Assembly: GCA_016709145.1 (NCBI GenBank)
Contig: JADJEK010000001.1
Span: 1,116,001-1,180,000, forward strand
Origin: Planctomycetota bacterium
GTDB lineage: Bacteria; Planctomycetota; B15-G4; JADJEK01
Length of the DNA stretch: 64,000 bases
Direction of reading: 5' to 3'
Below the pieces are notes generated by a model that did no database searches, was not told the origin of the DNA, and saw only the letters and a program-made list of their open reading frames with translations. The position numbers and the translations under genes were made by a program. Numbering within the stretch: position 1 is the first letter of the stretch; each line of letters opens with the position of its first letter. This document shows, piece after piece, positions 1-8,856 of the stretch.

Positions 1-304
1 GTTCGGCACGATCGCGTCGTTGTCGTTCCACTTCGAGGATCGCGTCGGCATCGCGCCGCCGGTGTTCAACTTGATCAACGCGGGGCGCTATCCCGTCGAC
101 CTGTTCCCGAAGGCCGTGCGCTTCGTGTTGCGCTGGATCATCCCGTTCGCGTTCGTCGCGTTCTATCCCTCGGCGTTGCCGCTGCACAAGGACGGGCTGC
201 GGAACTTCTGCATGGCGACGCCGTTGGTGGCGCTCGTGTTCCTCGGCGTGCTCGCGTTCGCGTGGCGGCGTGGTGTGCGCAGTTACCAGAGCACCGGCAG
301 CTGA
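1..304 (+). CDS. ABC-2 type permease, C-terminal fragment
   Basis: This is the 3' end of a gene that begins before the window; the frame is open from base 2 to a TGA at 302-304. The roughly 100 visible residues hold two hydrophobic segments, one around RWIIPFAFVAFYPSA and one around MATPLVALVFLGVLAFAWRRGV. Before them is an extracytoplasmic-looking stretch (FEDRVG, NAGRYPVDLFP). That pattern, ending in an arginine-rich tail, matches the last helices of ABC-2 family permeases of the type that partner two-component exporters. The ATPase and first helices would lie upstream. Substrate cannot be inferred. Confidence 0.65.
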   Translation, partial: FGTIASLSFHFEDRVGIAPPVFNLINAGRYPVDLFPKAVRFVLRWIIPFAFVAFYPSALPLHKDGLRNFCMATPLVALVFLGVLAFAWRRGVRSYQSTGS

Positions 305-358
305 TCCGAGGCGGCGACCGCCGTCGGGGTCACGGCCGCCGCGAGCGAGTGCCGCGCA

Positions 359-619
359 TCACGGTGCGTCGGCTTCGTCGATCAAGCTCTCCTGCGCGTC
401 CGGCCGGTCCTTCTTCACGAGGTGGTACTCGTACTTGGCGTTGGTCGGCGCGTAGCGCAGGTGCCCGCTCTTGCACTCGGGGCACGGCCACTCGAGCAGC
501 GCGCTCATGTTGGCGTTGTAGTGCATGAGCAAGTTGTTGTTCTTGTTGACGTAGATCTCGAACTCGCAGTCCCGCTTGTCGCAGCGGAACTTCAGCAACG
601 TCAGATGCGTGCTCTTCAT
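359..619 (-). CDS. small zinc-ribbon-like protein, unknown function
   Basis: 86 residues, 64 bp downstream of purF on the same strand, so probably co-transcribed. Two cysteine pairs are visible: RCDKRDCEF near residue 13 and WPCPECKSG near residue 45. They could form one four-cysteine zinc site. The tail is acidic (DEADAP). No enzyme motif is visible. Codon use and GC look like the neighbours, so I take it as a real gene; its role is unknown. Confidence 0.7.
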   Translation of the reverse strand: MKSTHLTLLKFRCDKRDCEFEIYVNKNNNLLMHYNANMSALLEWPCPECKSGHLRYAPTNAKYEYHLVKKDRPDAQESLIDEADAP

Positions 620-683
620 GCTCGTCCTTCTCGTTCGGAGGTCGTGGCGGAACCGTCGTGGCGCGACTTCGGTCCGATCGTCC

Positions 684-2153
684 TCACGCTTTGGAACCGG
701 TGACTTCGCGAATGGCGAGTCGATCGCCTTCGATCGCGGCGAGCATTTCCGGCGTCACGTCGCCGGTCGGATACTTGCCCGTGAAGCACGCGTTGCAGAA
801 CTTGCGCAGATCCGCGTTGCCTTCGCGCGTGCCGTCCTCGAGGTTCTCGAGCGGCTGGTAGACGACGGCGTCCGCGCCGATCTCGGCAGCGATCTCCTTG
901 TCGTCGCGACCCTTGGCGATGAACTCGTTGCGCGTCGACATGTCGATGCCGTACACGCACGGATGGCGCAGCGGCGGAGAGTACGAGGCGAAGTAGACCT
1001 TGCGCGCGCCCGAGGCCCTCGCGAGCTGGATGATCTGCTTCGACGTGTTGCCGCGCACGATCGAATCGTCGACGAGCAGGACGTCCTTGCCTTCGAACTC
1101 GATCTGGATCGGGTTCAGCTTCGCGCGGATGGACGTCCGGCGCACTTTGTCGTTGGGCATGATGAACGTGCGACCGATGTAGCGGTTCTTCACGAACGCT
1201 TCGCGGTAGCGCAGGTTCAGCGCGCGAGCCATCGCCGCGGCGGCGGTCGTCGCCGATTCCGGGATCGGAATGACGACGTCGGCGTGCAGACCGGTCTCCT
1301 TCCAGACCTCGGCGAGTTTCTCGCCCAAGCGCTGGCGGGTCTTGTAGACGCTGACCTTGTCGAGGAACGAGTCGGGACGCGCGAAGTAGACCCACTCGAA
1401 CAAGCACGGATGGTGCTCGTTCGCGATGACTTTGCGCTTGGTGACCGTGCCGTCGAGCGCGACGAAAACGGCTTCGCCGGGCTGGATGTTCGTGACCTTG
1501 TGGAAGTCGAGCAGGTCGGGGACGACGCTCTCGGACGCGAAGCAGTAGGCCGAGCCGTCCTTCTCGACGCGCTCCGCCATGAGGATCGGCTTGATCCCGA
1601 ACGGGTCGCGGAACGCGAACATGCCTTCGCCGGCGACGATGCCGACCACCGAGTACGCGCCCTTCAGGCGTTGCAGCGAGCCCTTGATCGCGTCGAACAG
1701 GACGTCGACGTTGAACGGCACGCCGCCCTTCATGCTGAGTTCGTCCGCGAGGACGTTCAGGATGATCTCGGCGTCGCAGGTCGAGTTGATCAGTCGACGA
1801 TCGCGCTGGCGCAGCGTCTCGCAGAGCTCGTGGTAGTTCGTCAGGTTGCCGTTGTGCGCGAGGGCGATGCCGTACGGGTGGTTGATGATGAACGGCTGGG
1901 CGTTCTCCACGCCGCCGCCACCGACGGTGGGATAGCGCACGTGTCCGATGCCGATCGAGCCGGTCAGCAGCGCCGTGTCCTCTTGGACGAAGACGTCGCG
2001 CACGAGGCCCGAGCCGCGCTTCAGGTGGAAGCGTCGATCGAACGTCGAGATGCCAGCGGCGTCCTGCCCGCGATGTTGGATCGCGATCAGTCCGTCACAG
2101 AGTTCCGGGAACACTTCGCCGGTGGGGCGAATGATTCCGATGAATCCACACAT
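684..2153 (-). CDS. purF: amidophosphoribosyltransferase
   Basis: First committed enzyme of purine synthesis: transfers ammonia from glutamine to PRPP to give 5-phosphoribosylamine. 489 residues, normal for the family. Cys2 (MCGFIGI) is the glutaminase nucleophile and sits directly after the start, so no propeptide needs removal beyond Met1. The N-terminal Ntn domain shows IQHRGQDAAG and LAHNGNLTN. The C-terminal phosphoribosyltransferase domain has the PRPP loop VLLVDDSIVRGNT. C-terminal cysteines (CVYG, FCNACF) suggest the Fe-S-containing type. Cytoplasmic. The small zinc-ribbon gene follows it. Confidence 0.97.
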   Translation of the reverse strand: MCGFIGIIRPTGEVFPELCDGLIAIQHRGQDAAGISTFDRRFHLKRGSGLVRDVFVQEDTALLTGSIGIGHVRYPTVGGGGVENAQPFIINHPYGIALAHNGNLTNYHELCETLRQRDRRLINSTCDAEIILNVLADELSMKGGVPFNVDVLFDAIKGSLQRLKGAYSVVGIVAGEGMFAFRDPFGIKPILMAERVEKDGSAYCFASESVVPDLLDFHKVTNIQPGEAVFVALDGTVTKRKVIANEHHPCLFEWVYFARPDSFLDKVSVYKTRQRLGEKLAEVWKETGLHADVVIPIPESATTAAAAMARALNLRYREAFVKNRYIGRTFIMPNDKVRRTSIRAKLNPIQIEFEGKDVLLVDDSIVRGNTSKQIIQLARASGARKVYFASYSPPLRHPCVYGIDMSTRNEFIAKGRDDKEIAAEIGADAVVYQPLENLEDGTREGNADLRKFCNACFTGKYPTGDVTPEMLAAIEGDRLAIREVTGSKA

Positions 2154-2248
2154 CAGGGACGCTCGCTTTCGAAAGTTGGCTGCTCGAAGTCGCGAAGGCT
2201 TCGCGGTGGCGTGAGCTTAACAGCCCGTCAAGAAAGTCTCGTGGGCCC

Positions 2249-3862
2249 TCACGTCGCCGACAACACGCGGTCCATTCCGTCGATGAAGTCGTCGATCTCC
2301 TTGGTCAGGACATCGGCGAGGAACAACACGCGCAGGCGGCCGACGCCGTCTTTCTCGGAGCCGGCGCCGAGCAGCTTCATCCCCTGCGTCCATGCCTTGC
2401 GGATCAGTTCGTCGCGGTTCTTCACCGTCACGCCGAACATGCAGCCGAGGCCGGAGAAATCCGAAACGACGTCCGAGTGCTTCTCGGCCAGCACGGCGAG
2501 GCGCTGACGTAGGTACTCACCCTTGATCCGCTCGTTCTCGAAATAGCCCCGGCCGAGGAACAAGGGGTCGGCGTCATTCGCGAGCGTCGTCAATGTCGCG
2601 TACGACACCGCGTTGTCGAACATCTTGCCGCCGCCCCACGTGTTCGAGTGCCAGCCGGTTTCGAGCTCGTCGTCGAGTTCGGCCGGTGCGATCGTCGCTC
2701 CGGTCCAGGCGCCCTTCGCCAGCGTGATGACGTCCGGTGCGATGCCCGTGTGCGCGATCACGAACGGTTGCCCGGTGCGTGCGAACGACTGGACCTCGTC
2801 GGCGACGAACAGGATGTCGTGTCGAGTACACGTGGCGCGGATCCCCGCGAAGAACGCGCGGTTCCCGAGGACGTAGCCGCCTTCACCTTGGAAACCCTCG
2901 GCGATGAACAGAGCGACCAGTTCGGCCGGGACCTTGCCGGCGTCGAGCGAGGCGCGCACGCCGCCGGGCTGACCGACGATGACGTCGAGCGGACGCGGGT
3001 CCAGGATCGCGTCGAGCGAATCCGGTGCGCCGTTGAACTTGATGTGGCGGGTCCAACGCGACTTGGAATAGCCGATCTGATGCGCGCGCTTGCTGCGCGT
3101 GAGATGCAGCGCGCCGAGCGTGCGGCCATGGAAGCTCGCTTCGCACGCCACGAGGAACATCGGGTAGTCCTCGTAGACCGGTTCCGGCGAGTTGCCGAAG
3201 TAGGCCACGGTGCCGATCGAGAGCTGTTGCATCAGCGTGGCCATGAGGGCCGTTCCGTACTTGCGGCCGAGCCGGCGCCAGCGCACGCGTTGAGCGAGCT
3301 TGATCGCGGCTTCGTTCGCCTCGGTGCCGCTGTTCGACAGGAACACGCGGTAGCCGCCCTTGCGCGGGAAGGCCTGCGCGGCGAGCTTCGTGAGTTCGTC
3401 GGCGACCATCGTCGTCGTGACGATGCCGGTCAGGCCTTCACGGACCGCGTGGTAGTCGTCGGTCATGATCTCGCGGCGAAGCGCGAGTCGGTACTTCACG
3501 AGCGTGTCGACGGCGGCGACGAGGCGCGGGTGGTTCTCGTCGAGCAGCTTCTGCGCGACGCCGAGGTACATGTCGAGATGCACGCCGTTGCGCGCCATCG
3601 CGTAGTGGCCGGCGATGGGGTAGCCGAGCTCGATGACCGGAGCATCGGCGTCGTGCGTCGTCTTGAACGCGACGCGCGTGTGCGCGGCTCGCGTCACCGT
3701 GGCCACGCCGTCGTTCGGATCGAAGCGGACGTCCACCTTCGCTGTGCCGCGGTTCAGTCGCGCGCCCGCGATCTCGACGTCGGGGAACGCGTATCGACTC
3801 TTCTCCGCGACGAGGTCGTAGCCATCGATCACACAGTGGTTCACGGGAGCGGTCGTCGTCAT
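2249..3862 (-). CDS. class III PLP-dependent aminotransferase
   Basis: 537 residues from the ATG at 3862, which has AGGTGA five bases upstream; an in-frame GTG nine bases earlier is the alternative. Fold-type I aminotransferase of class III: SNSGTEANEAAIKLA binds the PLP phosphate, FVADEVQSF supplies the Asp to the pyridine nitrogen, and TLAKGAWTGA carries the Schiff-base lysine. A 100-residue N-terminal extension and about 60 extra residues around RVRWRRLGRKYG make it longer than the usual 430. The family includes ornithine, lysine and 4-aminobutyrate transaminases; sequence alone does not decide the substrate, and the neighbours (purF, pyrBI) do not point to one. Confidence 0.85.
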   Translation of the reverse strand: MTTTAPVNHCVIDGYDLVAEKSRYAFPDVEIAGARLNRGTAKVDVRFDPNDGVATVTRAAHTRVAFKTTHDADAPVIELGYPIAGHYAMARNGVHLDMYLGVAQKLLDENHPRLVAAVDTLVKYRLALRREIMTDDYHAVREGLTGIVTTTMVADELTKLAAQAFPRKGGYRVFLSNSGTEANEAAIKLAQRVRWRRLGRKYGTALMATLMQQLSIGTVAYFGNSPEPVYEDYPMFLVACEASFHGRTLGALHLTRSKRAHQIGYSKSRWTRHIKFNGAPDSLDAILDPRPLDVIVGQPGGVRASLDAGKVPAELVALFIAEGFQGEGGYVLGNRAFFAGIRATCTRHDILFVADEVQSFARTGQPFVIAHTGIAPDVITLAKGAWTGATIAPAELDDELETGWHSNTWGGGKMFDNAVSYATLTTLANDADPLFLGRGYFENERIKGEYLRQRLAVLAEKHSDVVSDFSGLGCMFGVTVKNRDELIRKAWTQGMKLLGAGSEKDGVGRLRVLFLADVLTKEIDDFIDGMDRVLSAT

Positions 3863-3940
3863 GGGGATCACCTGTCTCGGAAGTCGCTTCGGATACGGGC
3901 TCGGTGCGAATCTCGCGAACGCGTCGCGCAGGGCGTCGGT

Positions 3941-4420
3941 TCAGAGCAGCTCGACGTCGTCGGCCGCGATCGCGCGTTCGCAGTACTCACATCGCAATCG
4001 CAGCGAATCGCGTCGGAGCACGCGGAAGCGCGATTTGATGCGCTCGTGATTCGAGACGCACGATGGGTTGAGGCAGCGGACGACGCTCTCCAGCAGGTCG
4101 GGGATCTCGGGCCGGAACTTCCGCACGACGTGCGTCTCGCGGATGATCGACAGCGTCGCTTCGGGCGAGATCAACGCGATCTTGTTGACCTCTTCCTGCG
4201 TGATCTCGCGCCGCTCGATCTTGATCAGGTCCTTCTTGCCGAGCTTGCGTGAATCGAGCGCGAGGCCGATCGCGACCGGATACGTCGTCCCCTTGTCGAG
4301 TCCGAGGACGCGGAGGACGCGCAATCCCGTGCCGTCGGCGAGGTGGTCGATGACGGTGCCGTCGGTGAGCGCCGAGACCTTGATCGTCTTCTCTTCGCGC
4401 TGGAGCTTGTCGGTGGCCAT
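3941..4420 (-). CDS. pyrI: aspartate carbamoyltransferase regulatory subunit
   Basis: 159 residues, the usual PyrI length. The N-terminal nucleotide-binding domain starts at KVSALTDGTVIDHL. The C-terminal zinc domain has four cysteines (CLNPSC and CEYC) that bind zinc and contact the catalytic subunit. Its ATG overlaps the pyrB stop codon by four bases (ATGA), implying coupled translation and a 1:1 complex. Presence of PyrI predicts an allosteric, nucleotide-regulated ATCase holoenzyme rather than a simple PyrB trimer. Confidence 0.93.
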   Translation of the reverse strand: MATDKLQREEKTIKVSALTDGTVIDHLADGTGLRVLRVLGLDKGTTYPVAIGLALDSRKLGKKDLIKIERREITQEEVNKIALISPEATLSIIRETHVVRKFRPEIPDLLESVVRCLNPSCVSNHERIKSRFRVLRRDSLRLRCEYCERAIAADDVELL

Positions 4421-5382
4421 CAGACGGCTCCGAGCACGAGGGAGAGCAGCGTCTTGCGGACGGTCACGCCGTTCTTCGCTTGCTGGAAGTACGCGGCGCC
4501 CTCGTAATCGTCGAGGTCCGGCGAGATCTCGTTCACACGCGGCAGCGGATGCATCACGGTGACGCGGGTCGGGTAGATCGAGAGCGCCTTGCGATCGAGC
4601 TGATAGGCGTTCTTCACCTTCTCGTACTCGACCGGGTCCGGGAAGCGCTCCTTCTGGATGCGCGTCGTGTAGAGGATGTCGACGTCCTGCGGCAGGATCG
4701 TCGGATTGAACTCCTCGCGTACGCGGACGCCGCGCTCGAACAGGTCGTCGAGGATGTCCGCGGGCAATCGCAGTTGTGGCGGAGAGACGCAGACGAGTTC
4801 GGTGTTGAAGCGTGCGAGCGACTCGATCAACGAGTGGACCGTGCGGCTGTAGCGCAGGTCACCGAGGAACGCGACGCGAAGGCCTTCGAACGCGCCGTGG
4901 ATGCGACGGATCGTGTAGAGGTCGAGCAGGGTTTGCGTGGGGTGCTGATTCGCGCCGTCGCCGGCGTTGATGACCGGCAAGTGCGTCGACTCCGCGGCGA
5001 GACGCGCCGCGCCCTCGAACTTGTGCCGGATCACGATCGCGTCGCAGTAGTTCTCGACCATGCGGATCGTGTCGGACAGCGATTCGCCCTTCGACACCGA
5101 GGACACGTTGGCGTCGGCGAAGCCGATGACCTGGCCGCCCAGACGCGCCATGGCGGCGTGGAACGACAAGCGCGTACGCGTCGACGCTTCGAAGAAGAGG
5201 TTCGCGAGGATCTTGCCCTTGAGGCGCGGTTCGTCCGCGCGCTCGAATTCCTCGGACAGATCGAGGACGAAGAGCAGCTCGTCGGTGGTGAAGTCCCGCA
5301 TCGACGTGACGTCGCGCCCGACGAACCGAGCCGCCATTTCGGCACGGGTGGCGGGAGAGGCGGGGGACTGGCGAGAGTTCAT
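4420..5382 (-). CDS. pyrB: aspartate carbamoyltransferase catalytic subunit
   Basis: Condenses carbamoyl phosphate with aspartate, the committed step of pyrimidine synthesis. 320 residues, typical. The carbamoyl-phosphate loop FFEASTRTRLSFHAA is intact, as are VIRHKFEGAA, NAGDGANQHPTQTLLDLY and the aspartate-side motif VMHPLPRVNE. First gene of a two-gene operon with pyrI. About 75 bp of non-coding DNA separates its start from the CPBP protease gene upstream on the same strand. Confidence 0.97.
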   Translation of the reverse strand: MNSRQSPASPATRAEMAARFVGRDVTSMRDFTTDELLFVLDLSEEFERADEPRLKGKILANLFFEASTRTRLSFHAAMARLGGQVIGFADANVSSVSKGESLSDTIRMVENYCDAIVIRHKFEGAARLAAESTHLPVINAGDGANQHPTQTLLDLYTIRRIHGAFEGLRVAFLGDLRYSRTVHSLIESLARFNTELVCVSPPQLRLPADILDDLFERGVRVREEFNPTILPQDVDILYTTRIQKERFPDPVEYEKVKNAYQLDRKALSIYPTRVTVMHPLPRVNEISPDLDDYEGAAYFQQAKNGVTVRKTLLSLVLGAV

Positions 5383-5457
5383 CGGGTCACTCGATGCAGC
5401 CGTCCTTGGACATTCGAACCGGCGGGTGGGCAGGCTAACCGACGTGTGGCTCGCCTT

Positions 5458-6000
5458 TCAATCGACGCGCGGATGCCGCGTTGTCGCAAGTCGAACGAGT
5501 TGCACGGCGTTGACGGCCCCGTGAGCCAGAATCGGGGCGAGTAGCCCGCCAGTTGCTTCAAACAACGCGCCGAGACCGAGTCCGACGGCGGTCGCAAACA
5601 GGGTCCATCCAATGAGTTGTCGATCGAACGACGTGTGCAGGGCGCCGAAGACCAGGGAAGCCGCCACCCAACCGATCGCCGGCTGTAGCGCACCGCGAAA
5701 GAACAGCTCCTCGCCGATCCCGGACAGCAATGCGATGGCGAGAGCCGCCTTGCGCGTAATGGGATGGAAGGCCGTCCGCACTTCGCGCCGAAGCAGCCGG
5801 GTCCATGGGAAGCGCTCGAGGATTCCGTCGGAGATCAGGACCACGACCACTGCGAAGCCGAGGCCGGCCGGGAGCGCGAGTGTCCAGCTCCGTCCCCAGA
5901 GGATGGATCCGAGGTCATCTCCGCGCCAGCCCATCCAAGCGAGGCCGATCACCGCGAGGGCGACATACAGCCCGATCGCGAAGCGCAGCGCTGGGCCCAC
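5458..6000 (-). CDS. CPBP-family intramembrane metalloprotease
   Basis: About 180 residues from a GTG at 6000, one base beyond the rnhC stop; longer in-frame starts would overlap rnhC. Several hydrophobic helices are present. The CPBP/CAAX-protease signatures are all visible: EELFFRG (paired glutamates and arginine), the FGALH histidine and HGAVN near the C terminus. The family cleaves substrates within membranes or processes small peptides and prenylated proteins; the substrate here is unknown. Last gene of a five-gene overlapping set running from 8719 downward. Confidence 0.8.
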   Translation of the reverse strand: MGPALRFAIGLYVALAVIGLAWMGWRGDDLGSILWGRSWTLALPAGLGFAVVVVLISDGILERFPWTRLLRREVRTAFHPITRKAALAIALLSGIGEELFFRGALQPAIGWVAASLVFGALHTSFDRQLIGWTLFATAVGLGLGALFEATGGLLAPILAHGAVNAVQLVRLATTRHPRVD

Positions 6001-6001
6001 G

Positions 6002-6886
6002 TCAGAGCACTCTGGTCGTCGTTTTGAAGTGAACTTTGGCAACTCTTGGTAGCACTTTGGATCCCAAGGCGCGCACGAGTTCACGGGCTCGGCGCTCGAC
6101 CATTCCCGAGGCTCCTGGCAGCAATTTCATCCCGACTTCCGCCGAGAGCTGTTCCAGGGCTTCGACGAACCGAGCCCGGGCGAGGAACGAGGCGGCCGCG
6201 ACTGCGGGGTTCGATTCGGCGCGGGGGACCATGGTGATCTTCAGTTCGGACGCCAGCGAACCGAGCCCGGAGCGGACGTAGTGCTCCCCGCCGAAGCGGT
6301 CGACGATCACGTTGCGTGCTGACGTCTTGCGCGCCAGCTCGCCAATGCAGCGCGCGTGCGCGTCCCCCAACATGATGTTCACGTTGCCGACCTGGTCATG
6401 TCGGAGGTTGTAGGTCTCGGGCGAGTATTCCTCGATGGCGTATGCGACGCGCTCACGCAAGCTCGCGGCCGCCGTGCGGATGAGCGGGTCGGTGGCTTCC
6501 TTCGAATCGCGCACTCCGAGCTCGCGCACGAAGCGAACGTCTTCGGGTCGCAACATGCAGGCGGCTACGACGAGCGGTCCGAAGTAGTCACCCTTGCCCG
6601 ACTCGTCGCTGCCGATGGTCGCGACGGCGAGTTCCGATCGCTCGCGTGGCGAGGAGTTGGCTTCGGTCGGGGTGAACACGCTGGCGAGCTTCTCGAGCCA
6701 AGCCTCGACCGCTTCGCCTTGCAGCAGCAGCTTCCCGCTCTGGTAGCAGGTGATGCGAGCCTTCTCGACGTGAGCGTCGAAGTGCGCATGGGGCGGTTGG
6801 CCGAAGGTCGCGCCGTGCTTCGCGAGCTGCTCGCGCACGGCCACGACTTGCGCCGGCGTGATGATTTGCACGTGCTGCTTCTTCAC
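6002..6886 (-). CDS. rnhC: ribonuclease HIII
   Basis: Removes RNA from RNA-DNA hybrids during replication and repair. 294 residues from a GTG at 6886 that overlaps the upstream stop in a GTGA arrangement. The N-terminal TBP-like substrate-binding domain covers about residues 1-85. The catalytic domain then has GSDESGKGDYFGPLVVAA; the DE pair is the HIII signature. Further conserved acids lie in VRDSKEATD, the VIVDRFGG strand, and ESNPAVAAASFLAR, where HIII and HII enzymes place their last catalytic residue. Cytoplasmic. The gene order is not one I recognise for rnhC, so the operon may be incidental. Confidence 0.93.
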   Translation of the reverse strand: MKKQHVQIITPAQVVAVREQLAKHGATFGQPPHAHFDAHVEKARITCYQSGKLLLQGEAVEAWLEKLASVFTPTEANSSPRERSELAVATIGSDESGKGDYFGPLVVAACMLRPEDVRFVRELGVRDSKEATDPLIRTAAASLRERVAYAIEEYSPETYNLRHDQVGNVNIMLGDAHARCIGELARKTSARNVIVDRFGGEHYVRSGLGSLASELKITMVPRAESNPAVAAASFLARARFVEALEQLSAEVGMKLLPGASGMVERRARELVRALGSKVLPRVAKVHFKTTTRVL

Positions 6887-7785
6887 GTCGGAGCTCCGTC
6901 GGTGGGGTCGGTCTCGAGATTCGAAGCGATGGCGCGCAGGCGAGGATACGCAGCGACGAGAGTCTCCGGCACTCGGACCTTCGCTGCATCGTGCGCCGCT
7001 TTGAGCTCGAGCGCGTTTGCCGGTGCTTTGCCTTGGAAGTGGTTGTTCGCGATCACGATCGTCGTCTCGGTGCGCGCGACGAGATCGCGGATGACGGGAA
7101 GGAACGACGCGAGTTCGTCGGACGAGTAGAGGTAGTCGTACTTGGCGTCGCGACCTGCGTCTTTCGCGAACCACGCGGCGTGATTCCGACCGTGAAGTCG
7201 CACGTATCCGATCGGGCCGGTCGCTCGCGCATCGAACGCGAGCGACGTCGACGAGCGCGGTTGGTCCGTCGTGCACCACGAGATCCCGCGCGCGTGGAGT
7301 CGCTCGAGGATGTCGGCTCGATCGAACGAGTGATGTCGGAGTTCGACGACGAGAGGAAGCTCGGCGAACGCGTCGAAGATCGCGCGCAAGTGCTCGAGGT
7401 GTTCGCGACGAGCGTCGAAGAAGAACGGGAACTGCGCGAGCACGGCAGCCAGCCGCCCCGCATGTCGCAAGGGTCGCAGGCCCTCGTTGAACACGATGCG
7501 ATCCTCGGCTCCCCACTCGCTCGGTGGGCGATGCGTGAAGCCACGGTGCAACTTCGCCGTGAACCTGAATCGGGGCAGGTCCGCGATCGAACTCAGCCAG
7601 CCCTTCGCGAGGTCGGCCGTTGGTGGCCGGTAGAAGGAGTGGTTGATCTCGACGACGTCGACGAAGGACGCGAGATGGCGAAGTGCGTCGAATCCGCGCG
7701 GTGGTTGCTGCGGATACACGATGCCATTCCAATCGGGATACGACCAACCCGCGGTGCCGAACAGCACGCGCGCGTTCGAGTTCAT
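6883..7785 (-). CDS. DUF72 (YecE-like) TIM-barrel protein
   Basis: 300 residues matching the DUF72 family: N-terminal GTAGWSYPDW, the VEINHSFYRPP strand, FRFTAKLHRGFTH, VELRHHSF, and the late YVRLHGRN and IANNHFQGKAPANA motifs. The conserved charged residues lie where a barrel active site would be, but no reaction is established for the family. Start ATG and stop both overlap neighbours by four bases (ATGA with the acyltransferase stop, GTGA with rnhC). Confidence 0.9.
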   Translation of the reverse strand: MNSNARVLFGTAGWSYPDWNGIVYPQQPPRGFDALRHLASFVDVVEINHSFYRPPTADLAKGWLSSIADLPRFRFTAKLHRGFTHRPPSEWGAEDRIVFNEGLRPLRHAGRLAAVLAQFPFFFDARREHLEHLRAIFDAFAELPLVVELRHHSFDRADILERLHARGISWCTTDQPRSSTSLAFDARATGPIGYVRLHGRNHAAWFAKDAGRDAKYDYLYSSDELASFLPVIRDLVARTETTIVIANNHFQGKAPANALELKAAHDAAKVRVPETLVAAYPRLRAIASNLETDPTDGAPT

Positions 7786-8468
7786 AGCGGCGTCTCGAGT
7801 CGACGCTGCGCTTCGCGTTCTGCTTCGGCGATCGAATCTTCGAAGTCCCGCAGGTATGGCGCGAGGTCTTGGTCGAGCGCATCACGCGGAACCTCGATCG
7901 TCCGACCGGCCACGATCACGACGCGCGCTCCTGGCTTCGGGATGACGAAGCGATCCCACGATCGCAGCCGCCACGCGTTCGAGCACGCGAGGCCGAGAGG
8001 CAAGATCGGGAAGCCGCTGACGCTGGCGAGGAACGCAAGGCCTTGTTGGGCGACGCGCGGTGGTCCCTTCGGTCCATCGGGCGTGATCCCGAAGTCGCCA
8101 GCGCGAGAGCGCGCGAATTGGACGAGGCCGCGCAGTGCTTTCGCCCCACCGCGAGTCGTCGAGCCGCGTTCGACGCGGTACCCGAGTCGGAGCAGCACGC
8201 GCACGATCAGCTCACCGTCGCCGTGTTGTGAAACCAGGACGTTCGCGCCCTCTCCGCGGTGTCTCCACGTCAGAGGCAGCAGCGTCGCGTGCCAGAACGC
8301 GACGACGAAGTTCCGAGTCGAACGGCCGTGCTTGCGCTCGACGTGCCCGTCGAGTCCATGGCGTTCGACGCGCCATGTCGCGGCGAGGAGCTTCAAGATC
8401 GCGGGACCGAGCCAGGACACCAGCGTGGGAAGGATGCGGTCGCGCAGCCGCTTACGCGGTGGGTTCAC
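7782..8468 (-). CDS. DUF374-type lysophospholipid acyltransferase-like protein
   Basis: 228 residues from a GTG at 8468 overlapping the upstream stop as GTGA. An N-terminal hydrophobic segment (LPTLVSWLGPAILKLLAA) is followed by the acyltransferase-like pattern: FWHATLLPLTW, SQHGDGELI, RGSTTRGGAKAL and the diagnostic FGITPDGPKGPPR. The DUF374 subfamily is related to lipid A and phospholipid acyltransferases and is found in Gram-negative bacteria. I infer a role in membrane-lipid or lipid A acylation at the inner membrane; the acyl acceptor is not deducible. Confidence 0.83.
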   Translation of the reverse strand: MNPPRKRLRDRILPTLVSWLGPAILKLLAATWRVERHGLDGHVERKHGRSTRNFVVAFWHATLLPLTWRHRGEGANVLVSQHGDGELIVRVLLRLGYRVERGSTTRGGAKALRGLVQFARSRAGDFGITPDGPKGPPRVAQQGLAFLASVSGFPILPLGLACSNAWRLRSWDRFVIPKPGARVVIVAGRTIEVPRDALDQDLAPYLRDFEDSIAEAEREAQRRLETPL

Positions 8469-8719
8469 GGCGTCGGCCCGCTGGTGCGTTCGAAGTCCTT
8501 CACCGCGAGCGAGACGATGACGACCCCGACGAACGTCAGCAGCAGCGGCTCCCAAAGTTGGCTGACGAGCCAAAGAACGCTGCCGATCACGACGGTGAGT
8601 CCGAGGACGACGATGACCTTTTGATTCAGCGATCCACCGAGCAGGACGGCGAGCACGCGGGCGATCAGTCCCGTGCGTAGCGAACGTCGCAGAGAATCCA
8701 GGCCGGAGAACAACGACAT
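8465..8719 (-). CDS. small two-helix membrane protein
   Basis: 84 residues taking the ATG at 8719 (MSLFSG); an in-frame ATG 48 bases earlier would add a basic segment with no hydrophobicity. Two adjacent hydrophobic spans (VIVVLGLTVVIGSVLWLVSQL and LLLTFVGVVIVSLAV) are preceded by an amphipathic basic stretch. Its stop overlaps the acyltransferase GTG. I do not recognise the family. Being first in the overlapping set, it is probably a membrane partner of the downstream enzymes. Confidence 0.6.
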   Translation of the reverse strand: MSLFSGLDSLRRSLRTGLIARVLAVLLGGSLNQKVIVVLGLTVVIGSVLWLVSQLWEPLLLTFVGVVIVSLAVKDFERTSGPTP

Positions 8720-8775
8720 CGACGGTCCTCGAGGATCGGTTGCGCGCGGAAGCGCGCGTGGTCCCATTCAACAAA

Positions 8776-8810
8776 CCAGGGGGCCGCGGGCAATGACCCG
8801 GGCCCCCTGG
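8776..8810 (-). terminator. stem-loop terminator after the 8857-11118 gene
   Basis: Arms CCAGGGGGCC and GGCCCCCTGG are perfectly complementary over ten bases, with a further G/C extension (one bulge) and a CAATGA loop. It lies 46 bp past the stop of the large secreted protein and before the next minus-strand gene. Read on the minus strand it is followed only by a weak T-rich stretch (TTTGTTG). Confidence 0.65.
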
Positions 8811-8856
8811 CTCGTCGAATGATGCGGATCAGCGACCTCGCGATCGCGGAATCGCC

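Noticed and set aside
576..2507. 643-codon open frame opposite purF
   Set aside because: Arg/Val/Asp-rich composition typical of a shadow frame; purF on the other strand has full catalytic motifs.
2648..4252. 534-codon frame opposite the aminotransferase and pyrI
   Set aside because: Shadow of the real minus-strand genes; no recognisable domain.
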